Source of the DNA: a bacterium
GTDB lineage: Bacteria > DRYD01
Length of the DNA stretch: 64,000 bases
Assembly: GCA_030549815.1 (NCBI GenBank)
Contig: JAUQQQ010000004.1
Location: 1 to 64,000 of the forward strand
Direction of reading: 5' to 3'
Notes under the pieces: model-generated
Seen by the model: only the letters and a program-made list of their open reading frames with translations
What the model was told of the DNA's origin: nothing
Databases searched by the model: none
In this document: one piece after another, positions 53,029 to 61,992 of the stretch
Position numbering within the stretch: position 1 is the stretch's first letter
How the letters are laid out: every line of letters begins with the position of its first letter
Translations under genes and position numbers: made by a program

Positions 53029-53484
53029 CTAATCAACAAATTTAGACAACTTCTTTATTGCCTTATTAAATTTAGAAATGACAGTGTTAATATTTTTATT
53101 TAGTATTTGTGATATTTCCTTAAAAGTAAGATTATCAACAATTTTCATTTTGATTATAAATCTTTCTTCTTCAGATAAATTAGATATAATTCTTTCAAAT
53201 TCTATTTTACTGTCCAATTCTTCTTTTGTTAATATATCATTATTAATAGGGTATACTCGTTTTTTAGTCCTGACCATGTCTATCATTAAATTGCGTGCTA
53301 TTGAAAAAAGATATGAATTATAATTTTTAACTCTATCAATATTTTGCATAAATTTAATGAAAACTTGGTGGATAAGATCCTCTACATCAAAAATAAAGTT
53401 TTTTTTAATAAAAAAGTTTTTCAATTTATTATAGTTTTCTTTGTATAATCTCTCAACTTCTGCTTTTCTTTTTGCATCTAACAT
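53029..53484 (-). CDS. ECF-type RNA polymerase sigma factor
   Basis: 151 residues. Region 2 (DVEDLIHQVFIKFMQNIDRVKNYNSYLFSIARNLMIDMVR) and region 4 (LSEEERFIIKMKIVDNLTFKEISQILNKNINTVISKFNKAIKKL) are both clear, with no region 3. Unusually it is last in its operon, after the anti-sigma and sensor-like genes. It begins 10 nt past an intrinsic terminator, with no Shine-Dalgarno (GAAATAAAT before the ATG). Read-through would set its level. Confidence 0.93.
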   Translation of the reverse strand: MLDAKRKAEVERLYKENYNKLKNFFIKKNFIFDVEDLIHQVFIKFMQNIDRVKNYNSYLFSIARNLMIDMVRTKKRVYPINNDILTKEELDSKIEFERIISNLSEEERFIIKMKIVDNLTFKEISQILNKNINTVISKFNKAIKKLSKFVD

Positions 53485-53493
53485 ATTTATTTC

Positions 53494-53521
53494 AAAAAGG
53501 GGGGGGCTTAAAGCCCCCTTT
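53494..53521 (-). terminator. intrinsic terminator/attenuator before the sigma gene
   Basis: On the minus strand AAAGGGGGCTTTAAGCCCCCCCCTTTTTG: a GC-rich stem followed by a U-run. It lies between the sensor-like gene's stop and the sigma gene's ATG, 10 nt before that ATG. Confidence 0.8.
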
Positions 53522-53531
53522 CTACTAATTA

Positions 53532-54164
53532 TTATTTCTTAGTTTCTTGACTCTTATTTGATTCCATTTTTTTTATATCTTCTTTTACCATTTCTTTAAT
53601 TCTCTTCAACATACTTTCTACCTTTTCTTCTTTTTTAGCAACAAACTCCTTTAATTTTATTTCCATTATCTTTGCCACATTATCATGGATAGTAGAAATA
53701 ATAGGTCTTGCTTGTTTATCAAATTCTTCCTCTTTAATTTTACCTTCCTTATAGTCTATAGTCAATTTTGCCAATTTAGTTTCCTCATTTATTTGATCTG
53801 TAACAACATTCTTTAATTCTTGGTTATCACTTTTGCTTATTTGCAAATACATAACCCCAAATTTTTTAACTAACTTTTTATACATTTTTGGATCTTTATT
53901 TTTCAGATTGTTTAACAAATCATAAGTTTCAGGATGATTACTTTTCAGGTAATTCCAAAATTCTTGATTATTTTCTATATTTTTTACTTCTTTACCAAAT
54001 GGTAAGCTTTCCTTCTTATTATATTCAACATTATGTGCTTTTTTATCATCAGCAAATACTTTACCTTCTTTAATATTAGTAAAGTTCAAGATTATACCTG
54101 TGATAAACAGAGTAATAATAGCAATGATTATAAATACCACTTTAACTTTTCCTTTATTATTCAT
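53532..54164 (-). CDS. membrane-anchored helical sensor-like protein of the sigma locus
   Basis: 210 residues from the Met at 54164, chosen for its 8-nt distance from AGGAGG. One N-terminal membrane helix (VVFIIIAIITLFITGIIL) and a long extracytoplasmic helical domain rich in Lys/Glu (EEKVESMLKRIKEMVKEDIKKME). Such helical periplasmic proteins (CpxP/CnrX-like in style) often sense envelope stress next to ECF systems. No family match can be claimed. Confidence 0.75.
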   Translation of the reverse strand: MNNKGKVKVVFIIIAIITLFITGIILNFTNIKEGKVFADDKKAHNVEYNKKESLPFGKEVKNIENNQEFWNYLKSNHPETYDLLNNLKNKDPKMYKKLVKKFGVMYLQISKSDNQELKNVVTDQINEETKLAKLTIDYKEGKIKEEEFDKQARPIISTIHDNVAKIMEIKLKEFVAKKEEKVESMLKRIKEMVKEDIKKMESNKSQETKK

Positions 54165-54591
54165 ACTCATCACCTCCTGTTAATACTACTTGCATAATTT
54201 CAAATTCATATATTTTTTCTTCAAAATAATTAATAGATAACTCACTCTCCTTTTTAATTAAACCCTTTTTAATTACGCTAATTGAATCAAAATTAGGGAA
54301 AAATAAAAACAAAACAATAAAAAGCATTGTGTATATAGCAAATCTAAAGTATTTAAAAACGTATAAATTATTCTTTTCGTAATCAAACGACCTTTCATTC
54401 AATTTTTCCTTATTTTGATTTAATAATTTTATTACTTTAAGGGCTTTATTTAACTTTTTCTGACAAAGAATACATTCATTCAAATGTTTTTCTATTTTTT
54501 CTCTTTCTCCCTTATTCTTGAATTCATTAAAAATGAAAAAATACAATTGTTCATCTTTTATACATTTTTTATTCATACCAAACCAACCCAT
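54157..54591 (-). CDS. zinc-finger anti-sigma factor
   Basis: 144 residues. The HxxxCxxC motif HLNECILCQKKLNKAL is that of ZAS-type anti-sigma factors. One membrane helix (FAIYTMLFIVLFLFF) and a short outer segment follow. It would hold the ECF sigma at the membrane. It is the first gene of the three-gene locus and overlaps the sensor-like gene. Confidence 0.83.
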   Translation of the reverse strand: MGWFGMNKKCIKDEQLYFFIFNEFKNKGEREKIEKHLNECILCQKKLNKALKVIKLLNQNKEKLNERSFDYEKNNLYVFKYFRFAIYTMLFIVLFLFFPNFDSISVIKKGLIKKESELSINYFEEKIYEFEIMQVVLTGGDEYE

Positions 54592-54640
54592 TTTTTTACC
54601 AACCTTCTTTTTTCAATTTTAATAGACGAAAAAAATGGAT

Positions 54641-54658
54641 TTTTTATTGCAATAAAAA
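54641..54658. promoter_or_regulatory. 18-bp perfect palindrome in the sigma locus/pfkA divergent spacer
   Basis: TTTTTATTGCAATAAAAA. It sits between the anti-sigma start (54591) and pfkA (54720), a good place for an operator serving one or both genes. Confidence 0.45.
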
Positions 54659-54719
54659 GGTTTTTATAAATAAAGTAAAGAAAAATATATAAGATAAAAA
54701 GAAAAAAGGAGGAAAAGGA

Positions 54720-55694
54720 ATGAAAATAGGTATTTTAACAAGTGGTGGGGATAGTCCAGGAATGAATGCTGCAATAAGATCAGTCGTTAGAACAGCTATA
54801 GACAACAACATCCAAGTTATCGGTTTTATCAAGGGACTAAAAGGAATTTTAGATGATCAATTCATAGAATTAAATGATAGAAGTGTAAGTGGAATAATAG
54901 AAAAAGGCGGTACATTCCTACAATCATCACGAGAACCAAGATTTCTACAAAAAGAATACAGACAAATAGCATACCAAAAGTTAAATGAACTCGGTATAGA
55001 TTGGCTAATCATCATAGGAGGAAATGGAAGTTTTAACGCAGCATACAAAATCTTAACAGAATCCAACATAAAAGTAGTTGGAATTACAGGAACTATAGAT
55101 AACGATATATATGGGACAGAATACACTTTAGGATATGATACAGCACTTAATACAGCAACCGAAGCAATAGACAAAATTAGAGATACTGCTTATTCCTTTG
55201 GGAGAATTTTCATCGTTGAAGTAATGGGAAGAGATTACGGATTGCTTCCCTTAGATATCGCATTTGCAACAGGTAGCGAATTAGTATTAGTTCCAGAATT
55301 CAAAATATCCACAAAAACAATAGCACAAAAAATACACGAATACAAGCAAAAAGGTAAAAAGCATGTCATAATTGTCCTGTCCGAAGGATACGCTTCAGCA
55401 TACGAATTAGAAAAAGAACTAAATCCTATACTAAAAAGCTATAACCCTGAATATGAGTTAAAAATAGCAGTGCTGGGACATATACAAAGGGGAGGAAGTC
55501 CAACAGCTTATGATAGAATTTTTGGTACACTAAGCGGCCAAAAAGCAGTAGAATTAATTTTAGAAAACAAAAACGGATATTTCGTTGGCCTTAAACACAA
55601 CCAAATACAACCTGTTGAAATAGAATTAGCTGTCAAAAACAAGAAAAAAATCGAACATAAATTAATCACTGTATTGGAAGAACTCGCAGTTTGA
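54720..55694 (+). CDS. pfkA: 6-phosphofructokinase with Asn in the GGDGS motif
   Basis: 324 residues. GILTSGGDSPGMNAAIRSVVR, GTIDNDIYGTEYTLGYDTA with the catalytic Asp, and GRDYGLLPLDIA are conserved. The Mg-ATP loop reads IIGGNGSFNAA, i.e. Asn where E. coli PfkA has Asp103; the following Gly suggests ATP rather than PPi. AAGGAGGAAAAGGA precedes the ATG. Confidence 0.93.
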   Translation: MKIGILTSGGDSPGMNAAIRSVVRTAIDNNIQVIGFIKGLKGILDDQFIELNDRSVSGIIEKGGTFLQSSREPRFLQKEYRQIAYQKLNELGIDWLIIIGGNGSFNAAYKILTESNIKVVGITGTIDNDIYGTEYTLGYDTALNTATEAIDKIRDTAYSFGRIFIVEVMGRDYGLLPLDIAFATGSELVLVPEFKISTKTIAQKIHEYKQKGKKHVIIVLSEGYASAYELEKELNPILKSYNPEYELKIAVLGHIQRGGSPTAYDRIFGTLSGQKAVELILENKNGYFVGLKHNQIQPVEIELAVKNKKKIEHKLITVLEELAV

Positions 55695-55719
55695 AAAAAT
55701 AAAAACTATCCAAAAAAAC

Positions 55720-56220
55720 TTATCGCATTCTTTGAACCATAATATAATAAACAAGTTTCCTAACTGTTTTGTTTCGGTATTTTTGAGCATATTTGTTATA
55801 AACATAAAAACTTATTTCGTAAATGTAAGTAAAACCAAAATCTCTATACCCAAACTTCCAGTATATTTCATTTTTTACATTTTTCTCCTTTTGTTTACTA
55901 ACGATAGTATATGGATGACTATAAGTTATTTCTTCGATTTTTTTAGGTACATTTTGATTAAGCCTATAAGCAATATTGTCCAACAAAATAGTATAAACCC
56001 CAGCACCATTATATCTTACTTTTAATTCTTGCGATGTAATCATGTTTGTTTCTATTCCAATTGCTATTTCTTTAGCATCCAAAGCAGTAGAACTCAAAAA
56101 CCCCCATTCCCTACTAAACTTATTGTAAAGCAACGTTATTTCAACTATAATACCAATAAATACAGAAAATATAACTATAACAAGCATTAACTCAACCAAA
56201 CTAAACCCTTTAATCTTCAT
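55720..56220 (-). CDS. pseudopilin, paralogue of 41891-42577
   Basis: 166 residues. Prepilin signal KIKG|FSLVELMLVIVIFSVFIGIIVEI, with Glu at +5. The ALDAKEIAIGIETNM stretch is shared with the gene at 41891. It is last in a three-gene pseudopilin operon (57659 to 55720) and faces the end of pfkA. Confidence 0.87.
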   Translation of the reverse strand: MKIKGFSLVELMLVIVIFSVFIGIIVEITLLYNKFSREWGFLSSTALDAKEIAIGIETNMITSQELKVRYNGAGVYTILLDNIAYRLNQNVPKKIEEITYSHPYTIVSKQKEKNVKNEIYWKFGYRDFGFTYIYEISFYVYNKYAQKYRNKTVRKLVYYIMVQRMR

Positions 56221-56239
56221 AACCTATATTATAACACTT

Positions 56240-56821
56240 TTATAAACTTCCTGTACCTGTCACAGTAGAGTCAGGACCACCACCCCCACCACCGTCTGGT
56301 ATCGTAGTAGGTTCTCCTTCTAAGAATAGTGGTACTAAAATTTCAACTCTATCATTTTTTCTTAACGATTTAATATAATATGCAACTTGAATTTTATAGT
56401 ATGACTTATAAATATTTCTTATCTTATATTTTTCTCCTTCACTTGTCTGAATTTTTCCTTCATCTACAGTAGCATGTAAATTAAGTAATCCTATGTCCTT
56501 AATTTCATCAAAATTACAATTGTATATTCCAATATTTACAAAATCAATTTCTTGCAAGTCAGGGTCATTTTTTAAATTGTCCAAAATAAATCTCTGAAGT
56601 ATATCCAGAAAATCATCATTTTGGTATATATTTATTGATTCAAGAACACATAACAATGAATAGTATTCCACTTTTTTAGCCACTGTTTGTCCAAACACTT
56701 GTTTATATTGTGCTAATTGTATGTTATAAACAACCATAAGCAAACTCATGATAACTAATGAAATAATACCAATAGCAGTAATAATCTCAACCAAGGTAAA
56801 TCCTCTCTTTTTTCCCTTCAT
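56240..56821 (-). CDS. pseudopilin with glycine-rich tail
   Basis: 193 residues. Prepilin signal KKRG|FTLVEIITAIGIISLVIMSLLMVV with Glu at +5, followed by a globular domain and an unusual end, PTTIPDGGGGGGPDSTVTGTGSL, that looks like a flexible linker or low-complexity tip. It is the middle gene of the cluster. Confidence 0.87.
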   Translation of the reverse strand: MKGKKRGFTLVEIITAIGIISLVIMSLLMVVYNIQLAQYKQVFGQTVAKKVEYYSLLCVLESINIYQNDDFLDILQRFILDNLKNDPDLQEIDFVNIGIYNCNFDEIKDIGLLNLHATVDEGKIQTSEGEKYKIRNIYKSYYKIQVAYYIKSLRKNDRVEILVPLFLEGEPTTIPDGGGGGGPDSTVTGTGSL

Positions 56822-56831
56822 AATATACCTC

Positions 56832-57659
56832 CTACTTAATTTGTTTTATCGATAAACTATCAAAAGTAGCACTAACATTGGTGCTAACATCAATTTGAAA
56901 ATTAACAGTAGTTGAGCAATTATAAAGTCCATCTTGGTAACTTGCGTCTGTATAATTCCAATTTCTTGTTGTTTTTGAGTTAGTAGAAAATAATACATTT
57001 AAGTTATAGGTAAACGTAACTTCAAACTTCCTGCTAAAGTCTTTATTTTTGTTTTTACCTTTAATATTTTCCACTTCCACGATATATTTTATTACATAAG
57101 TTCCCCTCCTTATATTTCCACTTATTGGTGGATTTGGTAGAGTTTCATTTTCATCAATTATATGGTAAGTAAAATTTTTAAAACTAATATCTAAAAAATT
57201 TCTTGTTTCTTGCTTTACAGCATTCATTATTTGACGTGCATATTGCTCTCTTCGAGAATAGTAAGGTTTCATCTCATTACTTAAATTAAGTCCAAATATC
57301 CCTTGATTAGTATTAATTACAAATCCACCATTATCCGGATCAGGATCAATCCTATCTATACATAGACCAGATTTTTCAGGACTTGGCCATGTAAAAGATC
57401 TGCTCGTCGAAAATTCTCCCAGATATTCTGACGGAAGAGTAATTAATTTTATATCTATTCCATTTATATTTTGGAATTTTTCAAGCATATAAATATTAAG
57501 AATATTTTCCCTAATAGATAAATTAACTTTTCTATAATTGTCTTTTTCGTATTGTGACAATATCAGTATCCTTTTATTATAAGAATACATTAGGCCGATA
57601 ATAGAGACAATAAAAGCAACCATGAAGAGGGCCAAAAGTAAAACGTTTCCTTTCTTCAT
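56832..57659 (-). CDS. PilX/GspK-like pilus assembly protein, paralogue of 19579-20457
   Basis: 275 residues. The N-terminus MKKGNVLLLALFMVAFIVSIIGLMYSYNKRILI matches that of 20457 in style and position: both lead a pseudopilin cluster. No Glu at +5. It is followed by an extracytoplasmic domain (NPPISGNIRRGTYVIKYIVEVENIKGKNKNK). The ribosome binding site GGTGGGGGTGG lies before the ATG. Confidence 0.8.
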   Translation of the reverse strand: MKKGNVLLLALFMVAFIVSIIGLMYSYNKRILILSQYEKDNYRKVNLSIRENILNIYMLEKFQNINGIDIKLITLPSEYLGEFSTSRSFTWPSPEKSGLCIDRIDPDPDNGGFVINTNQGIFGLNLSNEMKPYYSRREQYARQIMNAVKQETRNFLDISFKNFTYHIIDENETLPNPPISGNIRRGTYVIKYIVEVENIKGKNKNKDFSRKFEVTFTYNLNVLFSTNSKTTRNWNYTDASYQDGLYNCSTTVNFQIDVSTNVSATFDSLSIKQIK

Positions 57660-57837
57660 TTATTCCACCCCCACCAAATATCCCTACTTTATATTTAAAT
57701 AAAATCTCTTTTACTTCCTAAAAACCAAAACAAATATTAACAAATTTTTAACATTCTAAAAAACAAAAATTTACATTTTTTTTAGAATAATTACGATTTT
57801 TCAAGTTTTTAGTTTTAACAAAATTCTGGCAAGAAGT

Positions 57838-58194
57838 CTAAAACCTATTAACAACAACAAGGAAAATAAATAAATCCTGTTTAGGTATATTTTTAGAAAG
57901 ATTTTCAGTTAAAGAAGATTTAATGGAATTTATAATAAATTCTCTGATTTTTCGTCTTAAAAAATTTCTAACCACCGCTTTGCCAACCTTTCTTGATACG
58001 ATTATCCCATATTTAATAAAAAATTCCTGTCGAAAAAATTTGAAAACTTTCATTTTTACCTTTATCCCGTCTTGCAAAGATAAACTTCCTTCCTTTAGAG
58101 GCTTTACTTTTTTTTTATATAACTTATCTATTTCTTTTGCTTTTAAAGAGACTACCTTTATAATTGTTTTATTTACTTTTATGACATGTTCCAC
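57838..58194 (-). CDS. rnpA: ribonuclease P protein component
   Basis: 118 residues. The RNR-like signature YGIIVSRKVGKAVVRNFLRRKIREFI identifies RnpA. With the RNase P RNA it cuts tRNA 5' leaders. In most bacteria it sits next to rpmH; here it overlaps tsaD by 16 nt instead, and rpmH is not visible. Confidence 0.92.
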   Translation of the reverse strand: MEHVIKVNKTIIKVVSLKAKEIDKLYKKKVKPLKEGSLSLQDGIKVKMKVFKFFRQEFFIKYGIIVSRKVGKAVVRNFLRRKIREFIINSIKSSLTENLSKNIPKQDLFIFLVVVNRF

Positions 58195-59225
58195 AATCTA
58201 TTTCCTTCATCTTCATTTGGAAAAATATCAAAATCATTGGGTATATTGGGATAAGAAAGATAGAGAAAAACAGAGGCTATTGCAACCATAACCGCATTAT
58301 CAGTACAAAGATTAACAGGAGGAATTAAAATTTCTAAATTATACTTTTGTTTCAAATCATTAAGTTCATCTCTAAGAAATGAATTAGCAGCTACTCCACC
58401 CCCAATTAAAACATTTCCAATTCCAAAATCTATAATTATCTTTTCAATCTTTTGAACCAAATGCTTTATTGCAGAATATTGGAAATGATAACAAATCTCC
58501 TTAATTTTAGAATTTTCCAATTCTTTATTTTGCTCAATATACCTTTTAACTGCAGTTTTTAATCCACTGTAGCTAAAGCTATAATCTGAAGGATTAGGAA
58601 TAGGGAATATAGGTTTAAAGTCATTTAAATTTGTTTCCTTTTTGTATTCTTGAGCCATTTTATCTATTATTGGCCCACCAGGAAACCCTAAATTAAGCAT
58701 CCTTGCAACTTTATCAAAAGACTCACCCACTGCATCATCCAATGTTCTCGATATACTTGTTATTTTTAATGGAATTAAACTTTCAATCAAATAACTACTT
58801 GTATGTCCTCCTGAAATTACTATCCCCAGATATTTTTTATTTAATACTTCAGTTATTTCTTTATCAATGAAATTTACCAAAAAATGAGCCCAGAGATGAT
58901 TCACAGGAATAACAGGTTTATCTAATAAGGAAGCAATAGTTTTAGCAGTAGCAACACCTGCGGCCAAAGCACCCAACAAACCAGGGTAAGCACTAACACC
59001 AATTATATCGATTTCTTGAATATCAATAACCAGTGCTTTCTTTAAGACTGGCACCATATTTTCTTGATGCTTCCTAAATGCCTTTTCAGGAAAAACTCCA
59101 CCAAAAATACTGTGAATGTCCTGGGATAGAACAACATTTGAAATTATTTCGAATTTTTGGTTTTCGAATTTAACTAAACTGATAGATGTTTCATCACAAG
59201 TTGTTTCTATACCTAAAACAATCAT
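58179..59225 (-). CDS. tsaD: tRNA t6A synthesis protein TsaD
   Basis: 348 residues. GIETTCDETSISLV, metal-binding His pair in PVNHLWAHFLV, SGGHTSSYLI, DDAVGESFDKVARMLNLGFPGGP, SGLKTAVKR and GGVAANSFLRDELN are all conserved. It transfers threonylcarbamoyl to A37 of ANN-decoding tRNAs. It lies between folE and rnpA. Confidence 0.97.
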   Translation of the reverse strand: MIVLGIETTCDETSISLVKFENQKFEIISNVVLSQDIHSIFGGVFPEKAFRKHQENMVPVLKKALVIDIQEIDIIGVSAYPGLLGALAAGVATAKTIASLLDKPVIPVNHLWAHFLVNFIDKEITEVLNKKYLGIVISGGHTSSYLIESLIPLKITSISRTLDDAVGESFDKVARMLNLGFPGGPIIDKMAQEYKKETNLNDFKPIFPIPNPSDYSFSYSGLKTAVKRYIEQNKELENSKIKEICYHFQYSAIKHLVQKIEKIIIDFGIGNVLIGGGVAANSFLRDELNDLKQKYNLEILIPPVNLCTDNAVMVAIASVFLYLSYPNIPNDFDIFPNEDEGNRLWNMS

Positions 59226-59231
59226 TTTTCA

Positions 59232-59885
59232 TCATCCAATGAATTTATTTTTCATTTTTATTATTTGCAAGAATTCTTCACGGGTTTTGTAATCTTTCTT
59301 AAATACACCTTTCAAAGAACTCGTAATAGTGTGAGAATTTTGTTTTTCAACTCCTCTCATCATCATACATAAATGATATCCATCAAGCACAACAGCAAGA
59401 CCTTTAGGTTGCAAAACATCTTCAATAGCTTTAGCTATTTGGTTTGTAATTCTTTCTTGTATTTGTAATCTCCTTGAGTACATTTCTACTATTTTAGCAA
59501 ATTTTGATAATCCGAGTATTTTTTTGTTTGGTATATAACCTATATGAGCAACTCCGAAAAATGGTAATAAATGATGTTCACACATAGAGTAAAACTCTAT
59601 ATTTTTCACAACAATCATATCGCTGCTTTCAGTATCAAAAACAGCATCATTAACTATGCTTTCTAATTTTTCAAAATATCCTTTTAGTAAAAATCCCCAT
59701 GCTTTAGCAACCCTGTAAGGAGTCTTTCTTAATCCATCACGATTTATATCCTCTCCTACTTCCAACAAAAAAGTTTTATATATTTCTTCAATTTTTTTTA
59801 AATTTATCCCAGTTTCATATTTAGTTAATAATTCATCATCCACAACTTCAGTTAATTTAATTTTATTATTTAATCTACTTTTCAT
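59232..59885 (-). CDS. folE: GTP cyclohydrolase I
   Basis: 217 residues from the ATG at 59885, chosen for GGAAAGGA 8 nt upstream. The ORF track's TTG at 59942 has a poorly spaced site. Zinc ligands Cys and His in [11 protein letters not shown] and Cys in [11 protein letters not shown], with the QERIT box, define the family. It makes dihydroneopterin triphosphate, the first step of folate synthesis. Confidence 0.96.
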   Translation of the reverse strand: MKSRLNNKIKLTEVVDDELLTKYETGINLKKIEEIYKTFLLEVGEDINRDGLRKTPYRVAKAWGFLLKGYFEKLESIVNDAVFDTESSDMIVVKNIEFYSMCEHHLLPFFGVAHIGYIPNKKILGLSKFAKIVEMYSRRLQIQERITNQIAKAIEDVLQPKGLAVVLDGYHLCMMMRGVEKQNSHTITSSLKGVFKKDYKTREEFLQIIKMKNKFIG

Positions 59886-60059
59886 TTTTATTTTCCTTTC
59901 CCATAACTTCCTTATTAAATTTTTTCTACTTTTCTTTTTCAATTCCTATTAAAAAAAACTACCTCTTTATTTTAACATTTTTTTTACAATTTAAAAGCAT
60001 TAATTTTATTTTTTTTATAAATAAAAATTTTGTAAAACCACAAAAAGGAGGTAAAAAGT

Positions 60060-61280
60060 ATGATAGACAAGATAACTTTAAACTTAAATAATACAACAGT
60101 CCAAAATCCAACAACACAAGTAAAAAGAGAAAATCAAACAGCAGAAATAGTAGATAAGGTTGAAAATGGTGGGGAGCCAGAAAAAAAGAAATGGTTAGTT
60201 TTACTATACTCTGCAGGAGACAATAACCTATACAGCTATCTCTTTGATGACTTAGATGAATTAGAAACTGTAGGTTCGGATAAAAACACTCACATAGTTG
60301 CATTAGCAGACCAAGGAAAATATGGAACAAAATGGAAAGGCGCAAAAACTTTCTATTTGCAACCTGATCAAGAAAAAGGGAAAATAAACTCTCCCGTATT
60401 AGAAGATTTAGGGCAAGTTAATTTAGCAGACCCTGAATTTATGGGACAAAAAATTGGTGAAATCATCAAAAAATATCCCGCTGATTACGTAACTGTTATT
60501 ATCTCAGATCATGGAGGAGGATGGGAAGGTGCAGTAGAAGATGACAGCCCTAATTACAAATTCATGAGTTTAAGTGAAATAAAACAAGCTCTACAAAAAG
60601 CAGTAGAAGTTGGTGGTAAAAAGATAGACGTTTTAGGATGGGATGCATGCTTAATGGCTATGGCTGAAGTTGGTTATGAATTAAAAGATGTAGCAAAATA
60701 CATGGTTGCAAGCGAACAATTAGAAGGGGCAGATGGTTGGCCTTATGGAAGCATATTTGGTAGTACACTTAAAGACGTGTTAAAAACTGCTCAACAAATG
60801 ATGCTTGTCAATATAGATGTAGAACCTAAAGATTTAGCAACAATGATGGTTAAAGCAGCACAGAATTTCACTCACTCTATCAAAACATTGTCAGCAGTAG
60901 ATTTAGAAAAAGCTCAAAATTTAGCAACTAAAACAGATGAATTAGCTCAAGCTATACTAAACGATACTTCCTCGTTTAACAAAATAAAAAACGCAATAAG
61001 AAATACTGAAAAGTTCTACGGCAGTTTCAGAGATCTTGGACATTTTGCAAAGTTAGTCCAAAATTTAGATGTAAGTGATGAAATAAAACAAAAAGCTGCA
61101 GAATTAGAAAAAGCATTAAACGAATACGTAGTTAAAGAATTCCATACTTCAGCTCATCCCAATGCTACAGGTGTATCAGTAGAAATGCCAACATGGGGCA
61201 GCCCTTCATATTCTTACCAAGATACTTCTTTCGCAAAAGATACCAAATGGGACGAAATGCTTAGCAAAGTTAGTGGATAA
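60060..61280 (+). CDS. clostripain-like (C11) cysteine peptidase without signal peptide
   Basis: 406 residues. After a 40-residue polar N-terminus comes WLVLLYSAGDNNLYSYLFDDLDELE. The catalytic His is in VIISDHGGGWEG and the catalytic Cys in VLGWDACLMAMAEV. Members cut after Arg or Lys, often after self-processing. Most known members are secreted, but this one has no signal peptide. AAAGGAGG precedes the ATG and a strong terminator follows, so it is a single-gene unit. Confidence 0.9.
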   Translation: MIDKITLNLNNTTVQNPTTQVKRENQTAEIVDKVENGGEPEKKKWLVLLYSAGDNNLYSYLFDDLDELETVGSDKNTHIVALADQGKYGTKWKGAKTFYLQPDQEKGKINSPVLEDLGQVNLADPEFMGQKIGEIIKKYPADYVTVIISDHGGGWEGAVEDDSPNYKFMSLSEIKQALQKAVEVGGKKIDVLGWDACLMAMAEVGYELKDVAKYMVASEQLEGADGWPYGSIFGSTLKDVLKTAQQMMLVNIDVEPKDLATMMVKAAQNFTHSIKTLSAVDLEKAQNLATKTDELAQAILNDTSSFNKIKNAIRNTEKFYGSFRDLGHFAKLVQNLDVSDEIKQKAAELEKALNEYVVKEFHTSAHPNATGVSVEMPTWGSPSYSYQDTSFAKDTKWDEMLSKVSG

Positions 61281-61303
61281 ATAATTAAAAATCTGATTAA
61301 CAT

Positions 61304-61338
61304 AAAAGGGGGAATAACATTTTCCCCCTTTTATTTTT
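61304..61338 (+). terminator. intrinsic terminator after the C11 peptidase
   Basis: AAAAGGGGGAA stem with TTCCCCCTTTT, then TATTTTTCT. It lies 23 nt after the stop. Confidence 0.92.
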
Positions 61339-61544
61339 CTATCAAAAATTCATAGAAGTCTTTTCTTAATTAACACCCGTTTTTTTGAAACAATCAAAAG
61401 AGAACAATACAAGGTGCTAAAAATACTAACTCTGATAACCCTATAGATAATACTAATAAAAAATTAAAGAGGCTTTTAAGCTTTTTTATTTAACAAACTA
61501 ATGAAAATTTCTACAAAGATAAAAACATTAATAAAGAAAACTTA

Positions 61545-61979
61545 TCAATACCCTCTATAATTTAATATTCCAAATATAGAATTTATAATAGACAATCCGA
61601 GTGTTAAAAAATTAATTACAGCACCTATAATTCCCCAGATTTTGTTATTTTTAGATGTTATTCCAAAAGCAGAAATTCCAAGTCCTATCAGAGACATAGG
61701 ACAACCACATAGAGGTATAATCCATGAACAAAAATTAATAAAGCCCAAAACCATCCCTGCTATTCCCGCATACATTGCATAGTCAGTTGTTTGTGCATCA
61801 GGGTATGTAGTACCCACAGGATCATATTGAGGGTTAATAGGTGGATTAACTTGCATATTAGGTTGTTGGTATGGTTGTTGATAACCTATTTGATAAGGAG
61901 TTTTTAGATTAAAACCACAGTATGGGCAAACGTTTGCATTTGGATCTACAAAATTTTTACACTGTGGGCATTGGTTCAT
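61545..61979 (-). CDS. zinc-ribbon membrane protein (DUF4190-like)
   Basis: 144 residues. An N-terminal zinc ribbon (CPQCKNFVDPNANVCPYCGF), a Pro/Gln/Tyr-rich linker (QPYQQPNMQVNPPINPQ), and two membrane helices (YAGIAGMVLGFINFCSWIIPLCGCP, GIIGAVINFLTLGLSIINSIFG) like DUF4190 proteins. Function unknown. The 211-bp spacer beyond it (61333-61544) shows no gene. Confidence 0.82.
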   Translation of the reverse strand: MNQCPQCKNFVDPNANVCPYCGFNLKTPYQIGYQQPYQQPNMQVNPPINPQYDPVGTTYPDAQTTDYAMYAGIAGMVLGFINFCSWIIPLCGCPMSLIGLGISAFGITSKNNKIWGIIGAVINFLTLGLSIINSIFGILNYRGY

Positions 61980-61992
61980 TTCTAATTACCTC

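Noticed and set aside
59959-60345. Minus-strand hydrophobic ORF opposite the C11 peptidase
   Set aside because: It is a shadow of a strong plus-strand gene that has a ribosome binding site and conserved motifs.
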